Shown here piece by piece: positions 33,768 to 42,745 of a DNA stretch of 64,000 nucleotides. The position numbers and the translations under genes were made by a program. The notes under the pieces are model-generated. The model had not been told where the DNA came from, did not search any database, and saw only the letters and a list, made by a program, of their open reading frames with translations. The DNA lies in the NCBI GenBank assembly GCA_963633225.1, contig CAVGXR010000042.1, forward strand, positions 1 through 64,000, in the 5' to 3' direction. Within the stretch, counting starts at the first letter, position 1, and the number at the start of each line of letters is the position of its first letter. Source of the stretch: F23-B02 sp963633225. Lineage in GTDB: Bacteria > Bacillota > Clostridia > Oscillospirales > Oscillospiraceae.

Positions 33768-35075
33768 TTGGATAAGGCCAGAGAAGCCGCAGTTTTCGCA
33801 CTGGAGAGGATCCGGCGCGACGGTGCGTGGTCGTCAGCACTCGGCGACGCAATGAAAACAAAATACTCGCTTGATGCGCGTTCGCTGGCTTTGGCCGTGA
33901 GCATAAGCCTCGGCGTTACACAGAACGAGGCTCTGCTCGACTATTATATAGACCTTTTCAGCAGCTCATCGTCCAGGATAGAGCCGAAGGTGCGCGATAT
34001 CATGCGCTCCGGCGCGTATCAGCTTATTTTTATGGACAAGATACCGGCCTCGGCTGCCGTGAACGAGTCTGTAGCGCTCTGCAAAAAGCTTGGCTATTCA
34101 AGGGCTTCCGGCTTCTGCAACGCCGTTTTGAGAAAGCTCGCTGGCGGAAAAGCCGCGCTTCCTGATATCCCCGATAAGGGTACGGCGCAGTATCTTTCAA
34201 CAAAATACAGCCACCCCCTGTGGCTTGCGCAGTACATGATCTCGCACCGCGGCTATGATGCCGTCGAAGCGTTTTTTGCGGCAAACAACAGCGTGCCCGA
34301 TACCTGCTTACAGGTAAATACCCTGAAGATATCGGCACCCGAGCTGCTTGAACGGCTGCGAGATTCGGGCGTGCAGTGCTCTGCTCATCCGTGGATGCCC
34401 GACTGCATCGTCAGCAAGGGTAATGTAAGCGCCATGGAGGGCTTTCCTGAGGGGCTGTTCTACGTTCAGGATCCCGCTGCAAGGTGCGCAGTGCTCACAG
34501 CAGGGCTCAGACAGGGAATGCAGGTGCTTGATGCCTGCGCAGCTCCCGGCGGCAAGAGCTTTGCCGCGGCTATAGCCATGAAGAATGAGGGCAGCATAGA
34601 TTCATGTGACCTTCACGAAAAGAAGATACGCCTTATAAATGATGGTGCCCGACGCCTTGGTATAGATATCATAAGAGCCTTCCCGCACGATGCAAGAGCG
34701 CCGCTGGACAAGCTGTATGATGCAATAATAGCGGATGTTCCGTGTTCGGGCTACGGCGTTATACGAAAGAAGCCCGAGATACGGTATAAAAAGCAGATGG
34801 ACGCTGCCGCAATGCCGCCGATTCAGGCGGCAATACTCGAAAACCTCTCGCACTATCTCAAGCCGGACGGGGTTTTGATATACTCCACCTGCACCGTGCT
34901 CGAGGAAGAGAACGAGGGCATTGTCAATGCGTTTCTGAGCTCTCACCCTGAGTTTTCTGCCGAGAGCTTTACGCTGCCTAACGGCGAGAGCGCCGCCGGC
35001 GGCTACTATACCTTCTGGCCGGATGTTCACGGCACCGACGGATTTTTTGTCTGCAAGCTGAGGAGAAATAAATGA
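33768..35075 (+). CDS. rsmB: 16S rRNA m5C967 methyltransferase RsmB
   Basis: RsmB methylates a cytosine in the 16S rRNA. The 435-aa protein has an N-terminal NusB-like RNA-binding domain (about 1-140) and a C-terminal Rossmann methyltransferase domain. The latter carries VLDACAAPGGKS for SAM binding, ADVPCSGYGVIRKKPE with the first catalytic Cys and YSTCTVLEEEN with the second. The TTG start has AAGGTGG eight bases upstream; the next ATG would cut 28 residues. Confidence 0.94.
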   Translation: MDKAREAAVFALERIRRDGAWSSALGDAMKTKYSLDARSLALAVSISLGVTQNEALLDYYIDLFSSSSSRIEPKVRDIMRSGAYQLIFMDKIPASAAVNESVALCKKLGYSRASGFCNAVLRKLAGGKAALPDIPDKGTAQYLSTKYSHPLWLAQYMISHRGYDAVEAFFAANNSVPDTCLQVNTLKISAPELLERLRDSGVQCSAHPWMPDCIVSKGNVSAMEGFPEGLFYVQDPAARCAVLTAGLRQGMQVLDACAAPGGKSFAAAIAMKNEGSIDSCDLHEKKIRLINDGARRLGIDIIRAFPHDARAPLDKLYDAIIADVPCSGYGVIRKKPEIRYKKQMDAAAMPPIQAAILENLSHYLKPDGVLIYSTCTVLEEENEGIVNAFLSSHPEFSAESFTLPNGESAAGGYYTFWPDVHGTDGFFVCKLRRNK

Positions 35076-36109
35076 AAAACCTTAGGAGTATGCTCCCAAA
35101 CGAGATAGAGCAGGTGCTCACGCAGCTCGGAGAGCCGAAATACCGTGCAAAGCAGGTATTCAAATGGCTCGGCAGGGGAATAGGCTCGATCGACGAAATG
35201 AGCGATATCCCCAAAGCACTGCGTGAAAAGCTCAAGGCCGAATACTGCATTTATGAGCCGAAGGTGCTCAGTAAGCAGGTGTCAAAGCTTGACGGCACGA
35301 TAAAATACCTCTGGGAGCTGTACGACGGAAACGCTGTGGAGACCGTTGTCATGAGCTATAAGCACGGAAACACCGTGTGCGTGTCAACTCAGGTCGGCTG
35401 CCGTCAGGGCTGCGCATTCTGCGCATCTACGATCGGCGGACTTGTCCGCTGCCTTGAGCCTAACGAGATACTCGAGGAGGTCATGTTCTCGCAGCTTGAT
35501 TCGGGAAAGCAGATATCCAACATTGTCCTCATGGGCATAGGCGAGCCGCTCGATAATTTTGACAACGTTGTCAAGTTCCTTGAGCTCGTAAATCATCCCG
35601 ACGGAATGAATATAGGTATGCGGCATATATCGCTTTCTACCTGCGGGATAACAGAAAAGTTTGACAAACTGGCGGAGCTTAATTTACAATTGACCTTATC
35701 GGTATCCCTGCACGCTCCCGATGACGAGACGCGCTCGAAGATCATGCCGGCAAACCACGGCAGAGGCGTTGACGAGCTGATGGAGTGCTGCCGCCGCTAT
35801 TATGAGAAGACAGGCCGCAGGATATCGTTTGAGTATATAATGATCGACGGTGTGAACGACACGCAGTACCATGCCGAGCTTTTGTCCAAGCGGGCAAGAT
35901 ACGTCGGCGCACACGTCAATCTCATTCCGATGAACCACGTTGAAGAGAGCCGTTTTCAGCCCTCCACTCAGGGACATATAAAGGCCTTTGTAAAGGTCTT
36001 GGAGGATAACGGCGTTAACGTCACCGTCCGCCGGAAGCTCGGCGGCGATGTGGAAGCGTCCTGCGGTCAGCTCCGCAGAAAAATGCAGAAGGGCAATCAG
36101 ATAAAATGA
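35072..36109 (+). CDS. rlmN: 23S rRNA/tRNA m2A methyltransferase RlmN (radical SAM)
   Basis: RlmN methylates A2503 of 23S rRNA and A37 of some tRNAs. The 345-aa protein has the radical SAM cysteines C110, C114 and C117 (GCRQGCAFCAST), GIGEPLDNF, and the mechanistic C-terminal Cys in EASCGQLRR. It overlaps rsmB and prpC by four bases on each side (ATGA). Confidence 0.96.
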   Translation: MKNLRSMLPNEIEQVLTQLGEPKYRAKQVFKWLGRGIGSIDEMSDIPKALREKLKAEYCIYEPKVLSKQVSKLDGTIKYLWELYDGNAVETVVMSYKHGNTVCVSTQVGCRQGCAFCASTIGGLVRCLEPNEILEEVMFSQLDSGKQISNIVLMGIGEPLDNFDNVVKFLELVNHPDGMNIGMRHISLSTCGITEKFDKLAELNLQLTLSVSLHAPDDETRSKIMPANHGRGVDELMECCRRYYEKTGRRISFEYIMIDGVNDTQYHAELLSKRARYVGAHVNLIPMNHVEESRFQPSTQGHIKAFVKVLEDNGVNVTVRRKLGGDVEASCGQLRRKMQKGNQIK

Positions 36110-36843
36110 AAAGTTTCGGCATAACTGACAAGGGCAAGGTCAGAAGCGAAAATCAGGACAGCTATATAATCGAAAACTGCGATAAGCGAAAATGCGTGAT
36201 CGCTGTCATCTGCGACGGTATGGGCGGCGCAAAGGCCGGCGACCTCGCAAGCCGGCTGTCCAGCAAGGAGTTTGTCAGCCGCGTTTATGAAAGCCTCGTC
36301 GCACCGCGCCTGCTCATGGGTAATCAGGAAAAGCTCCTGCGCGACAGCTGCGCCGACGCAAACGGCGTTGTCTATGAATACTCACGCTTTGACGCAAACT
36401 ATAACGGCATGGGAACGACTCTCGTCGGCGGTATCATTACACACCGCAAGGCTTATATAGTGAATATCGGCGACAGCAGAGCCTATTATCTTTCTAAGGA
36501 AGAGATAAGGCAGATAAGCCGCGACCACTCATATGTCGAGGAGCTTGTCGCCATGGGCGCCATAAGCAGGGAAGAGGCCGCACATCATCCGAAGAAAAAC
36601 ATCATCACCCGTGCTCTGGGCGTTGATGCTTCGGTCGATGCGGATTACTTTGAATGTCCGCTGCACAGGGGCGACGGAATACTGCTTTGCTCGGACGGAT
36701 TGAGCAACATGGTAAGTGATAAGGAGATCCACGATTACTTCAAGGAAAACGCTCTGCCTAAGGACGTATGCTCCGGCCTGATGGAGCTTGCACTTGCACG
36801 CGGAGCGAGAGACAATGTCTCCGTTGTTATGATCAAGACTTGA
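36106..36843 (+). CDS. prpC: PP2C-type protein phosphatase PrpC/Stp
   Basis: This metal-dependent Ser/Thr phosphatase reverses the action of the PrkC kinase next door. The 245-aa protein shows the PP2C motifs NQDS, CDGMGGAKAGD, NIGDSRAY, SDGLSN and RDNVS, supplying the Asp residues for the metal centre. It overlaps rlmN by four bases and precedes prkC by 16 bases. Confidence 0.96.
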   Translation: MKSFGITDKGKVRSENQDSYIIENCDKRKCVIAVICDGMGGAKAGDLASRLSSKEFVSRVYESLVAPRLLMGNQEKLLRDSCADANGVVYEYSRFDANYNGMGTTLVGGIITHRKAYIVNIGDSRAYYLSKEEIRQISRDHSYVEELVAMGAISREEAAHHPKKNIITRALGVDASVDADYFECPLHRGDGILLCSDGLSNMVSDKEIHDYFKENALPKDVCSGLMELALARGARDNVSVVMIKT

Positions 36844-36859
36844 TATTAAAGGTGCTATT

Positions 36860-38551
36860 ATGGGAAACAGTACTGATAAATATATAGGAAGGATCCTTGA
36901 CGATCGCTATGAGATCATCGAGCTGATTGGCTCGGGCGGCATGGCGAACGTGTACAAGGCTCTGTGCCACAGGCTGAACAGATACGATGCGGTCAAAATA
37001 ATGCGTGACGATACGGCGGCAAACACCGAGCTCAGGCGGCGCTTTCGGGCCGAGTCACAGGCCGTTGCCATGCTCTCGCATCCGAATATAGTCTCTGTGT
37101 ATGATGTCAGCCACAACGACGATGTCGAGTATATCGTCATGGAGCTCATCGACGGTATAACGCTCAAGCAGTATTTGCAGAAGAAAAGCGTTCTTGACCC
37201 GTCAGAGGTGCTCAATTTCAGCATTCAGATCGCCAAGGCGCTTGAGCATGCGCACAGCAAGGGGATCATCCACCGCGACATAAAGCCGCAGAACATAATG
37301 CTGCTCAAGGACGGCATGATAAAGGTCGCCGATTTCGGCATAGCCTCGCTTGAAAGCGATATTGAGGAAAATAATGGCGAGACCGTCGGCTCGGTGCACT
37401 ATATAGCACCAGAGCAGGCACGCGGTCAGGCTCCCGACGCGAGAAGCGATATATATTCTCTCGGAATAGTCATGTACGAAATGCTCACGGGACGGCTGCC
37501 GTATGTCGGGGCATCCGATGTTGAGGTCGCCGTAAAGCATATGAACACCGATCCCGTCAGCCCTCGTGATATAGTCCCCGATATCCCCGAGGAGCTTGAA
37601 CGTATCTGCCTCAAGGCAATGGATTCGGATATTAACGAGCGCTATCAGACAGCCGGAGAGCTTTTGAATGATCTCGAGCAGTATAAAACCCAGAGTCTGG
37701 CTGCACATGTGCTCGAGGACTCCGAGGCCGTACTTATAGACAGCGACGAGCAGCCGCGCCGCAGAGCCCAGCGCAGCCGCAGAAGCAGGAAGATCGCGCT
37801 CAGCTCCGGCATATTGGCGGTTCTGCTGTTCGTGATAATCGGCTTTGTGTTCCTGAACGGATATTTTCTCAAGGATCTTTTCTCAGACCCCGTAAAGGTA
37901 AAGGTCGATAACTTTGTAGGCCGCTACTATGAGGATGTTATAAACGACAAGGATTATAAAAAGATATACGATTTCAAGGTCACCTTCAAGGTCGATCTTG
38001 AGCATGAGTACGGCATCATCCTGTCACAGAGTCCCGAGGCAGAGCGCAGCAAGACGGTAAGCGATAAAAACAGCAAGATCGTTGTCGAGCTCGTATGTGC
38101 TGCGGAAACTGTTGACGAGGAAAAGCGGCTTCTCAAGGTCCCCGATATCGTAAACCACGAGAGGGAAGAGGCCATAAGCATGATTCAGGACGCGGGCTTC
38201 ACATACTCGCTGGAGCAGGCACCGTCTGACAGCATAACCAAGGGCTATGTTATAAGCACCGATCCTGTCGCCGGTGCAGCCGCAGATGAAGGCTCGGAGA
38301 TAAAGATAATCATCAGCACGGGTCCGCAGACGGTCATGACGACCGTACCGCAGCTCAAGGGGCTGTCCAAGGACGCAGCCATAGCAAAGATAGAAAGCAG
38401 CAATCTGAGCATCGGCAATATATCGAGCGCAGAGAGCGAGCTTGATGCCGGAACGGTCATAGAGCAGAATGTTGCTGCCAACACCAAGGTCGAGGAGCAC
38501 ACCAAGATATCCATAACCATATCCTCAGGCCCTACTGGAAACGGTGGCTGA
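36860..38551 (+). CDS. prkC: Serine/threonine kinase with PASTA domains (PrkC/StkP)
   Basis: This transmembrane kinase senses muropeptides or cell-wall state. The 563-aa chain has a cytoplasmic kinase domain with GSGGMA at 24-29, Lys46, HRD at 138-140 and DFG at 158-160. A basic juxtamembrane stretch (QPRRRAQRSRRSRK) and one membrane helix at about 312-333 follow. Three extracellular PASTA repeats lie at roughly 346-412, 417-485 and 490-556. In spore formers this kinase type can trigger germination, but no phenotype is implied here. Confidence 0.96.
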   Translation: MGNSTDKYIGRILDDRYEIIELIGSGGMANVYKALCHRLNRYDAVKIMRDDTAANTELRRRFRAESQAVAMLSHPNIVSVYDVSHNDDVEYIVMELIDGITLKQYLQKKSVLDPSEVLNFSIQIAKALEHAHSKGIIHRDIKPQNIMLLKDGMIKVADFGIASLESDIEENNGETVGSVHYIAPEQARGQAPDARSDIYSLGIVMYEMLTGRLPYVGASDVEVAVKHMNTDPVSPRDIVPDIPEELERICLKAMDSDINERYQTAGELLNDLEQYKTQSLAAHVLEDSEAVLIDSDEQPRRRAQRSRRSRKIALSSGILAVLLFVIIGFVFLNGYFLKDLFSDPVKVKVDNFVGRYYEDVINDKDYKKIYDFKVTFKVDLEHEYGIILSQSPEAERSKTVSDKNSKIVVELVCAAETVDEEKRLLKVPDIVNHEREEAISMIQDAGFTYSLEQAPSDSITKGYVISTDPVAGAAADEGSEIKIIISTGPQTVMTTVPQLKGLSKDAAIAKIESSNLSIGNISSAESELDAGTVIEQNVAANTKVEEHTKISITISSGPTGNGG

Positions 38552-39427
38552 ATGGACGGAACTATAGTCAAGGCGCTCAGCGGGTTTTACTATGTAAGCT
38601 CGGATGATAGGCTGTATGAATGCCGTGCACGCGGAAAATTCCGGCTCGACGGAACGTCGCCTATGGTAGGCGACAGGGTGAGCTTTGACCCTGACGGGGC
38701 AAAGGGCTATGTGACCTCGATAGCGGAGCGCAAAAATTTCTTCATCCGTCCCGCCGTTGCCAATATAGACGCACTTGTATTTATAGCGGCAAACACAAAT
38801 CCCGTGACCGATCCTTTCTTGATAGACAGAGTGTCCGTTATAACAGAGGAAGCCGGCTGTGAGCTGATAGTCTGCATAAACAAAACAGACATTGACCCTG
38901 CCGATGAGCTGTACGATATCTATTCTGCATCAGGCTTTGAGACATACCGTGTCAGCGCAGAAACTGGAGCGGGGATACCCGAGCTCAGGGCTGCCATGAA
39001 CGGCAGGATCTGCGCCTTCACCGGCAACTCCGGCGTGGGAAAATCGAGCATACTCAATGCAATGCTCCCCGGTCTGAGGCTTCAGGTGGGCGAGGTCAGC
39101 GAAAAGCTTGGCCGAGGGCGGCATACTACGCGCCATGTAGAGCTGTTTGACGCAGGAGACGGCACATATATCGCCGACACGCCGGGCTTTGCCTCATTTG
39201 AGATAGAGATGATGCAGACGATCGACAAGTCCGAGCTGCAATACGATTTCCGTGACTTCAAAAAGTATATCGGCTCGTGTCGCTTTGCCGACTGCGCTCA
39301 TTTAAAAGAGCCCGGCTGTGCAGTTACCGCTGCCGTCAGGGACGGGAGCATCAAAAAAAGCAGATACGATTCATATGCGCGGCTCTATGAGCTTGCAGCA
39401 AAAAACCGCTTCTGGGAAAACAAATAG
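38552..39427 (+). CDS. rsgA: Small ribosomal subunit biogenesis GTPase RsgA
   Basis: RsgA releases assembly factors during 30S maturation. The 291-aa protein has an N-terminal OB domain and a circularly permuted GTPase with G4 NKTD at 110-113 before G1 GNSGVGKS at 158-165, then DTPGFA. The C-terminal zinc knuckle reads CRFADCAHLKEPGC. Its ATG follows the prkC stop within one base. In many clostridia rpe comes next; here rpe is 18 kb away. Confidence 0.96.
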   Translation: MDGTIVKALSGFYYVSSDDRLYECRARGKFRLDGTSPMVGDRVSFDPDGAKGYVTSIAERKNFFIRPAVANIDALVFIAANTNPVTDPFLIDRVSVITEEAGCELIVCINKTDIDPADELYDIYSASGFETYRVSAETGAGIPELRAAMNGRICAFTGNSGVGKSSILNAMLPGLRLQVGEVSEKLGRGRHTTRHVELFDAGDGTYIADTPGFASFEIEMMQTIDKSELQYDFRDFKKYIGSCRFADCAHLKEPGCAVTAAVRDGSIKKSRYDSYARLYELAAKNRFWENK

Positions 39428-39437
39428 AATATTCAGA

Positions 39438-39487
39438 CCGCCTCCGGCATACGTTTTATAAAATGCGTGTGCTGGAGGCGGTTTTTT
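39438..39487 (+). terminator. Terminator-like hairpin that also carries the next gene's SD
   Basis: CCGCCTCC (39438-39445) pairs perfectly with GGAGGCGG (39474-39481), followed by six Ts. This looks like a terminator of the priA-rsgA operon. The 3' arm contains GGAGG, which sits seven bases before the TTG start at 39486 of the next small gene, and the 5' arm is the matching anti-SD. Confidence 0.75.
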
Positions 39488-39638
39488 GCGTAAAGGTCCG
39501 TGTGCGTTTTTCGCTGTTGCAGCAATAGCTTCAGGGATCATAATAATTCTCTCACTCATACTGCCCACGCAGTTTTGGTGGTTCATGCTGGCTGCGTCGC
39601 TCATTTGCCTCGGTATCTGGCTCATTCGCTGTCATTAA
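39486..39638 (+). CDS. Small two-helix membrane protein (50 aa)
   Basis: A 50-aa frame reads from TTG to TAA: a basic N-terminus (RKGPC), a hydrophobic segment at about 7-27, the motif TQFWWF and a second hydrophobic segment at about 32-48 ending WLIRCH. GGAGG lies seven bases upstream. The reading frame has normal codon use. Small proteins with two helices split by a P-x-x-WWW-type turn occur in clostridia, but I cannot name a family. Its position before the SPOCS-LysM gene and spoIIIA suggests a sporulation link. It may be silent if the hairpin terminates transcription. Confidence 0.6.
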   Translation: MRKGPCAFFAVAAIASGIIIILSLILPTQFWWFMLAASLICLGIWLIRCH

Positions 39639-39660
39639 GCAGGTGCGGGCGGCATAGTAT
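39631..39660 (+). promoter_or_regulatory. Candidate sigma-E-like promoter of the spoIIIA gene cluster
   Basis: GTCATTAA (39631-39638), 14 nt, CATAGTAT (39653-39660) resembles the mother-cell sigma-E pattern of a GTCATATT-type -35 and a CATACAAT-type -10. The spacing fits and the -10 has mismatches. spoIIIA is sigma-E dependent in Bacillus. Confidence 0.35.
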
Positions 39661-39689
39661 GTACAAAAGCAAATTTAAGGAGAAATGCC

Positions 39690-41162
39690 ATGAAGATCGA
39701 ACTTAAAAGCAGAGAAGGCTGCGTTTATAAAAAGCTTTGCAGCTCAGTGTCCGAGGCTCAATGCGGCACTGAGCTGATAGTTCCCGACACGCTGGAGGAT
39801 ATCATGCGTATTCTCTGCTGCCGGTATCAGTGCAGAATACGCGAAAAGCTCGTCAGTCAGGATGCTGTAAATGTATCAGGCGAGATAGACGTAATGGTCA
39901 TTTACGTTCCCGATAACGGCGACGGCGTTCGAATTGCAGGAGGGAGCATACCGTTTGAGCTGCGCTTTGATGCTGCGGGAGCTGACAGCACCAGCATTGC
40001 CGTAACAAAGCTCGTTTCCCTGTATGTTGACGCAAAAGCCGTAAATCCGAGGAAAATATCCTTGAACGCAGATATTTCTATGGAACAGCGCTGCTACAAA
40101 TATTCCGATGTGTGCTGGTCTGAGCCTCCTGCCGAGGCGCAGGATAAGCTGTTTTTCCAAACTCGTGAGCTTAAATGCAAAAGCATAGTGCTCGTTTCCG
40201 AAAAAACGCTGAGCATCGAGGATGAGCTCGAGCTGCCGGAAGCCTTTATCGGCGGAGACTTTGTAAAAGCGTTCAGCAGCATAAATCTTACCGGCAGCGA
40301 GACCGTCGGCACAAAGCTCATCGTCAAGGGCACGGCGGATATCGAGGCTGTCTGCATTGTTTCCGGCATTCCTCAGACTGCGAGATTTTCGATACCGTTT
40401 TCACAGCTTTTCAATCTTCCGGACGGCTGTACGGACGTTGATGTATCATCCTGCGCAATGCTGACAGGGCAATACTTCGAGACATTTGATGCAAGGCTCT
40501 CAGCCGACATCCGTGCCGCTATACAGCTTGTATGCCTTCAGGAGCAGAGCATAAGCTTTATAAGCGACGCTTACTCGTGCACACGGCAGCTCTGCCTGAG
40601 CACATCCGAGCTCAGCTGTCTGACCGAGGCGTGGGAGAACCGTCAGAATGTGAGCGTTATGCTTTCGTATAATTCGGATTACGGTGCTGATGAGATCATA
40701 TTTTCAAGCGCTTCTGCGGGCTGTCCCGAGATAAGGGAGACAGAAGTGCTCGTCCCCGTGACGGCGGATATCGTGTATAAGGACCGTGAGGGTGAGCTGC
40801 GCGCCTGCCGCGTGAGAGGCAAGGCACAGCTTGAGCTTAACGGCGGCAGACTCCCCGACGCTGTCTGCACCGATAAGATAAGCGTCAGCACATCTGCCGC
40901 AGACGGCAATATAAACGCTTCTATCACGCTCACGCTTACCCTGCGGTATCTTGCGTGCAGCAGCGTGAGCATGGTAAGCGGGGTTGAGCTGACCGAGCTT
41001 GAGCGTGAAAAAGGCGACGCTTCATTGTACATGTGCCGCTGCACAGACGGCGATCTGTGGAGCCTTGCAAAGAAGTATGGCTCGGACCCTGAGCTGATAA
41101 AGCTCATAAACGAGCTTGACGGCGAGCCGGATGACCGGCTGCTGCTCATTCCCGTTATATAG
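39690..41162 (+). CDS. DUF3794 (SPOCS) and LysM domain protein
   Basis: The 490-aa protein has repeats of the SPOCS/DUF3794 domain, seen as recurring VSGEIDVMVIYV, VKGTADIEAVCI and RVRGKAQLELN strands. A C-terminal LysM-like domain (about 445-490, CRCTDGDLWSLAKKYGSDPELI) follows. SPOCS-LysM proteins are associated with spore coat or cortex morphogenesis in clostridia; LysM would bind peptidoglycan. There is no signal peptide, which fits assembly from the mother-cell cytoplasm. AAGGAG precedes the ATG. spoIIIAA starts two bases after its stop. Confidence 0.85.
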   Translation: MKIELKSREGCVYKKLCSSVSEAQCGTELIVPDTLEDIMRILCCRYQCRIREKLVSQDAVNVSGEIDVMVIYVPDNGDGVRIAGGSIPFELRFDAAGADSTSIAVTKLVSLYVDAKAVNPRKISLNADISMEQRCYKYSDVCWSEPPAEAQDKLFFQTRELKCKSIVLVSEKTLSIEDELELPEAFIGGDFVKAFSSINLTGSETVGTKLIVKGTADIEAVCIVSGIPQTARFSIPFSQLFNLPDGCTDVDVSSCAMLTGQYFETFDARLSADIRAAIQLVCLQEQSISFISDAYSCTRQLCLSTSELSCLTEAWENRQNVSVMLSYNSDYGADEIIFSSASAGCPEIRETEVLVPVTADIVYKDREGELRACRVRGKAQLELNGGRLPDAVCTDKISVSTSAADGNINASITLTLTLRYLACSSVSMVSGVELTELEREKGDASLYMCRCTDGDLWSLAKKYGSDPELIKLINELDGEPDDRLLLIPVI

Positions 41163-41163
41163 C

Positions 41164-42030
41164 ATGATAAGCGCATATGATGAGGCCGTGAGGCTGCTGC
41201 CGGCAAGAACGGCGGCAGCACTCGGCAAGGACTTTGAAAACGCTGAGGAGTTCCGGCTCAGGACAGGCTGTATGCCCACCGCGCTTATATGCGGCAGGGA
41301 AGTGCCCATATCCGACTGCCCCGTAAGCTGCGGCGACATTGCCTGCGTTCTGGAAAAGGCGACGCGGGCATCCGTACATACCGTGCAGCGGGATATGGCC
41401 AGAGGCTTTATAAGCTGCGGCTTCGGTCTGCGCCTCGGTGTATGCGGTACGGGTATAATGTCCGGCAGCGCGGTAACGGGACTTCGTGAGATAAGCTCCG
41501 TGTCAATACGCATACCGCATGAGCTTCGCTCCTGCGGCGGCGAGGCTGCTGAAAAGCTGTACCGCAGCTGCGATAATACGCTTATAATCTCGCCGCCCGG
41601 CGGCGGGAAAACTACAATGCTGCGCGAATGCATAAGATATCTCTCTGCCTCCGGCATAAGAGTTTCGGTTGCCGATGAGAGAGGAGAGCTGGCTGCCATG
41701 TACCGCGGCAGACCGCAGTTCGATATCGGCCCGTCGAGCGATGTGATGTCGGATATCCCGAAGGCTGAGGCCGCAATGATGCTGCTGCGCGCAATGAATC
41801 CGCAGCTTATAGTCATGGACGAGATATCCTCTCCAGACGACTGCTCGGCCATAACCGCAGCCGCCGGCTGCGGAGTGCGGGTTATTGCGTCAGCTCACGC
41901 GGCATCGACAGCTGAGCTTAAAAGCCGTACCGTATACCGAAGGCTCATTGATCGGGGCATTTTTACGGCTGCTGTGATTATAGAATGCTCCGGCGGCGTG
42001 CGCAGCTACACATGGGAGGCGCTGCAATGA
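41164..42030 (+). CDS. spoIIIAA: Stage III sporulation protein AA (secretion-type ATPase)
   Basis: SpoIIIAA is the ATPase of the feeding-tube-like SpoIIIA-SpoIIQ channel between mother cell and forespore. The 288-aa protein has Walker A SPPGGGKT at 143-150, VADERGELAA and LIVMDEIS as Walker B, and is distantly related to type II/IV secretion ATPases. The ATG at 41164 lacks an SD, so translation is probably coupled to the SPOCS gene, which ends two bases before. It overlaps spoIIIAB by four bases. Confidence 0.93.
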   Translation: MISAYDEAVRLLPARTAAALGKDFENAEEFRLRTGCMPTALICGREVPISDCPVSCGDIACVLEKATRASVHTVQRDMARGFISCGFGLRLGVCGTGIMSGSAVTGLREISSVSIRIPHELRSCGGEAAEKLYRSCDNTLIISPPGGGKTTMLRECIRYLSASGIRVSVADERGELAAMYRGRPQFDIGPSSDVMSDIPKAEAAMMLLRAMNPQLIVMDEISSPDDCSAITAAAGCGVRVIASAHAASTAELKSRTVYRRLIDRGIFTAAVIIECSGGVRSYTWEALQ

Positions 42031-42536
42031 GCATTATCGGCGCAGCGCTCATAATGCTCGGCTGCACCGCAGCGGGGCTTATAAAGGCGCATAGCCTCGG
42101 CGAAAAGGACAAGACCTGCTCCGAGCTTCTAACCGCTTTTACGCTTCTTAAAAGTGAGATATGCTCACGCGCCGTGCCGCTCGACGAGGCTCTGCGCGTA
42201 AGCTCCGGCACGGCATCCGGCGACACGGAAAAATTCCTGCGCAGAGTCAGCAGCGATTTTTCAAAGCTCGGCGAGCGCTCCTTCTGCGATATATGGTCAA
42301 ATGCCGCTGTAAGCTGTCTGCAAATTCTTCCGCCGCGCTCGCTGTCGGCTGTAAAAGCGCTCGGCAGCAGTCTCGGAAGATATGAAAGCTCCATGCAGTG
42401 CGCGGCGCTCGACCGCTGCATCGGCGATATCTCGGCAGAGCAGCAAAAGCTGCACGAAACACTCAGCGCAGATAAAAGAATGTATATCGGCCTCGGCTGC
42501 GCGGCGGGACTCATCATTGCCATCGTGCTGATATGA
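42027..42536 (+). CDS. spoIIIAB: Stage III sporulation protein AB
   Basis: SpoIIIAB resembles the GspF-type platform proteins of secretion systems and anchors the channel in the mother-cell membrane. The 169-aa protein has an N-terminal membrane segment (IIGAALIMLGCTAAGLI), a helical middle and a C-terminal membrane segment (YIGLGCAAGLIIAIVLI). GGAGG seven bases upstream selects the ATG at 42027, which overlaps the spoIIIAA stop. Confidence 0.92.
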   Translation: MSIIGAALIMLGCTAAGLIKAHSLGEKDKTCSELLTAFTLLKSEICSRAVPLDEALRVSSGTASGDTEKFLRRVSSDFSKLGERSFCDIWSNAAVSCLQILPPRSLSAVKALGSSLGRYESSMQCAALDRCIGDISAEQQKLHETLSADKRMYIGLGCAAGLIIAIVLI

Positions 42537-42550
42537 ATACGGGAGGAAAA

Positions 42551-42745
42551 ATGGAAGTTGAGCTCATATTTAAAATTGCTGCCGTCGGCATTCTGGTGGC
42601 GGTGCTGAATATTCTGCTGTCACGCTCAGGGAGAGATGAGCAGGCGCTCATGACAACGATCGCAGCACTGGTCGTCGTGCTGATCGTCGTCGTTCAGAAG
42701 ATCAGCGAGCTGTTTGCGCTCATAAAAGACTTGTTTGCGCTCTGA
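42551..42745 (+). CDS. spoIIIAC: Stage III sporulation protein AC
   Basis: This 64-aa protein has two membrane helices (about 5-23 and 33-52) and the family-typical IFKIAAVGILVAVLN. It forms part of the outer-forespore-membrane SpoIIIA complex. GGGAGG precedes the ATG at 42551. It overlaps spoIIIAD by one base (TGATG). Confidence 0.92.
   Translation: MEVELIFKIAAVGILVAVLNILLSRSGRDEQALMTTIAALVVVLIVVVQKISELFALIKDLFAL

Noticed and set aside
35676..35705. A short AT-rich patch in rlmN (AATTTACAATTGACC) as an internal promoter
   Set aside because: It has a TTGACC but no -10 at proper spacing, and the patch is only about 30 bp.
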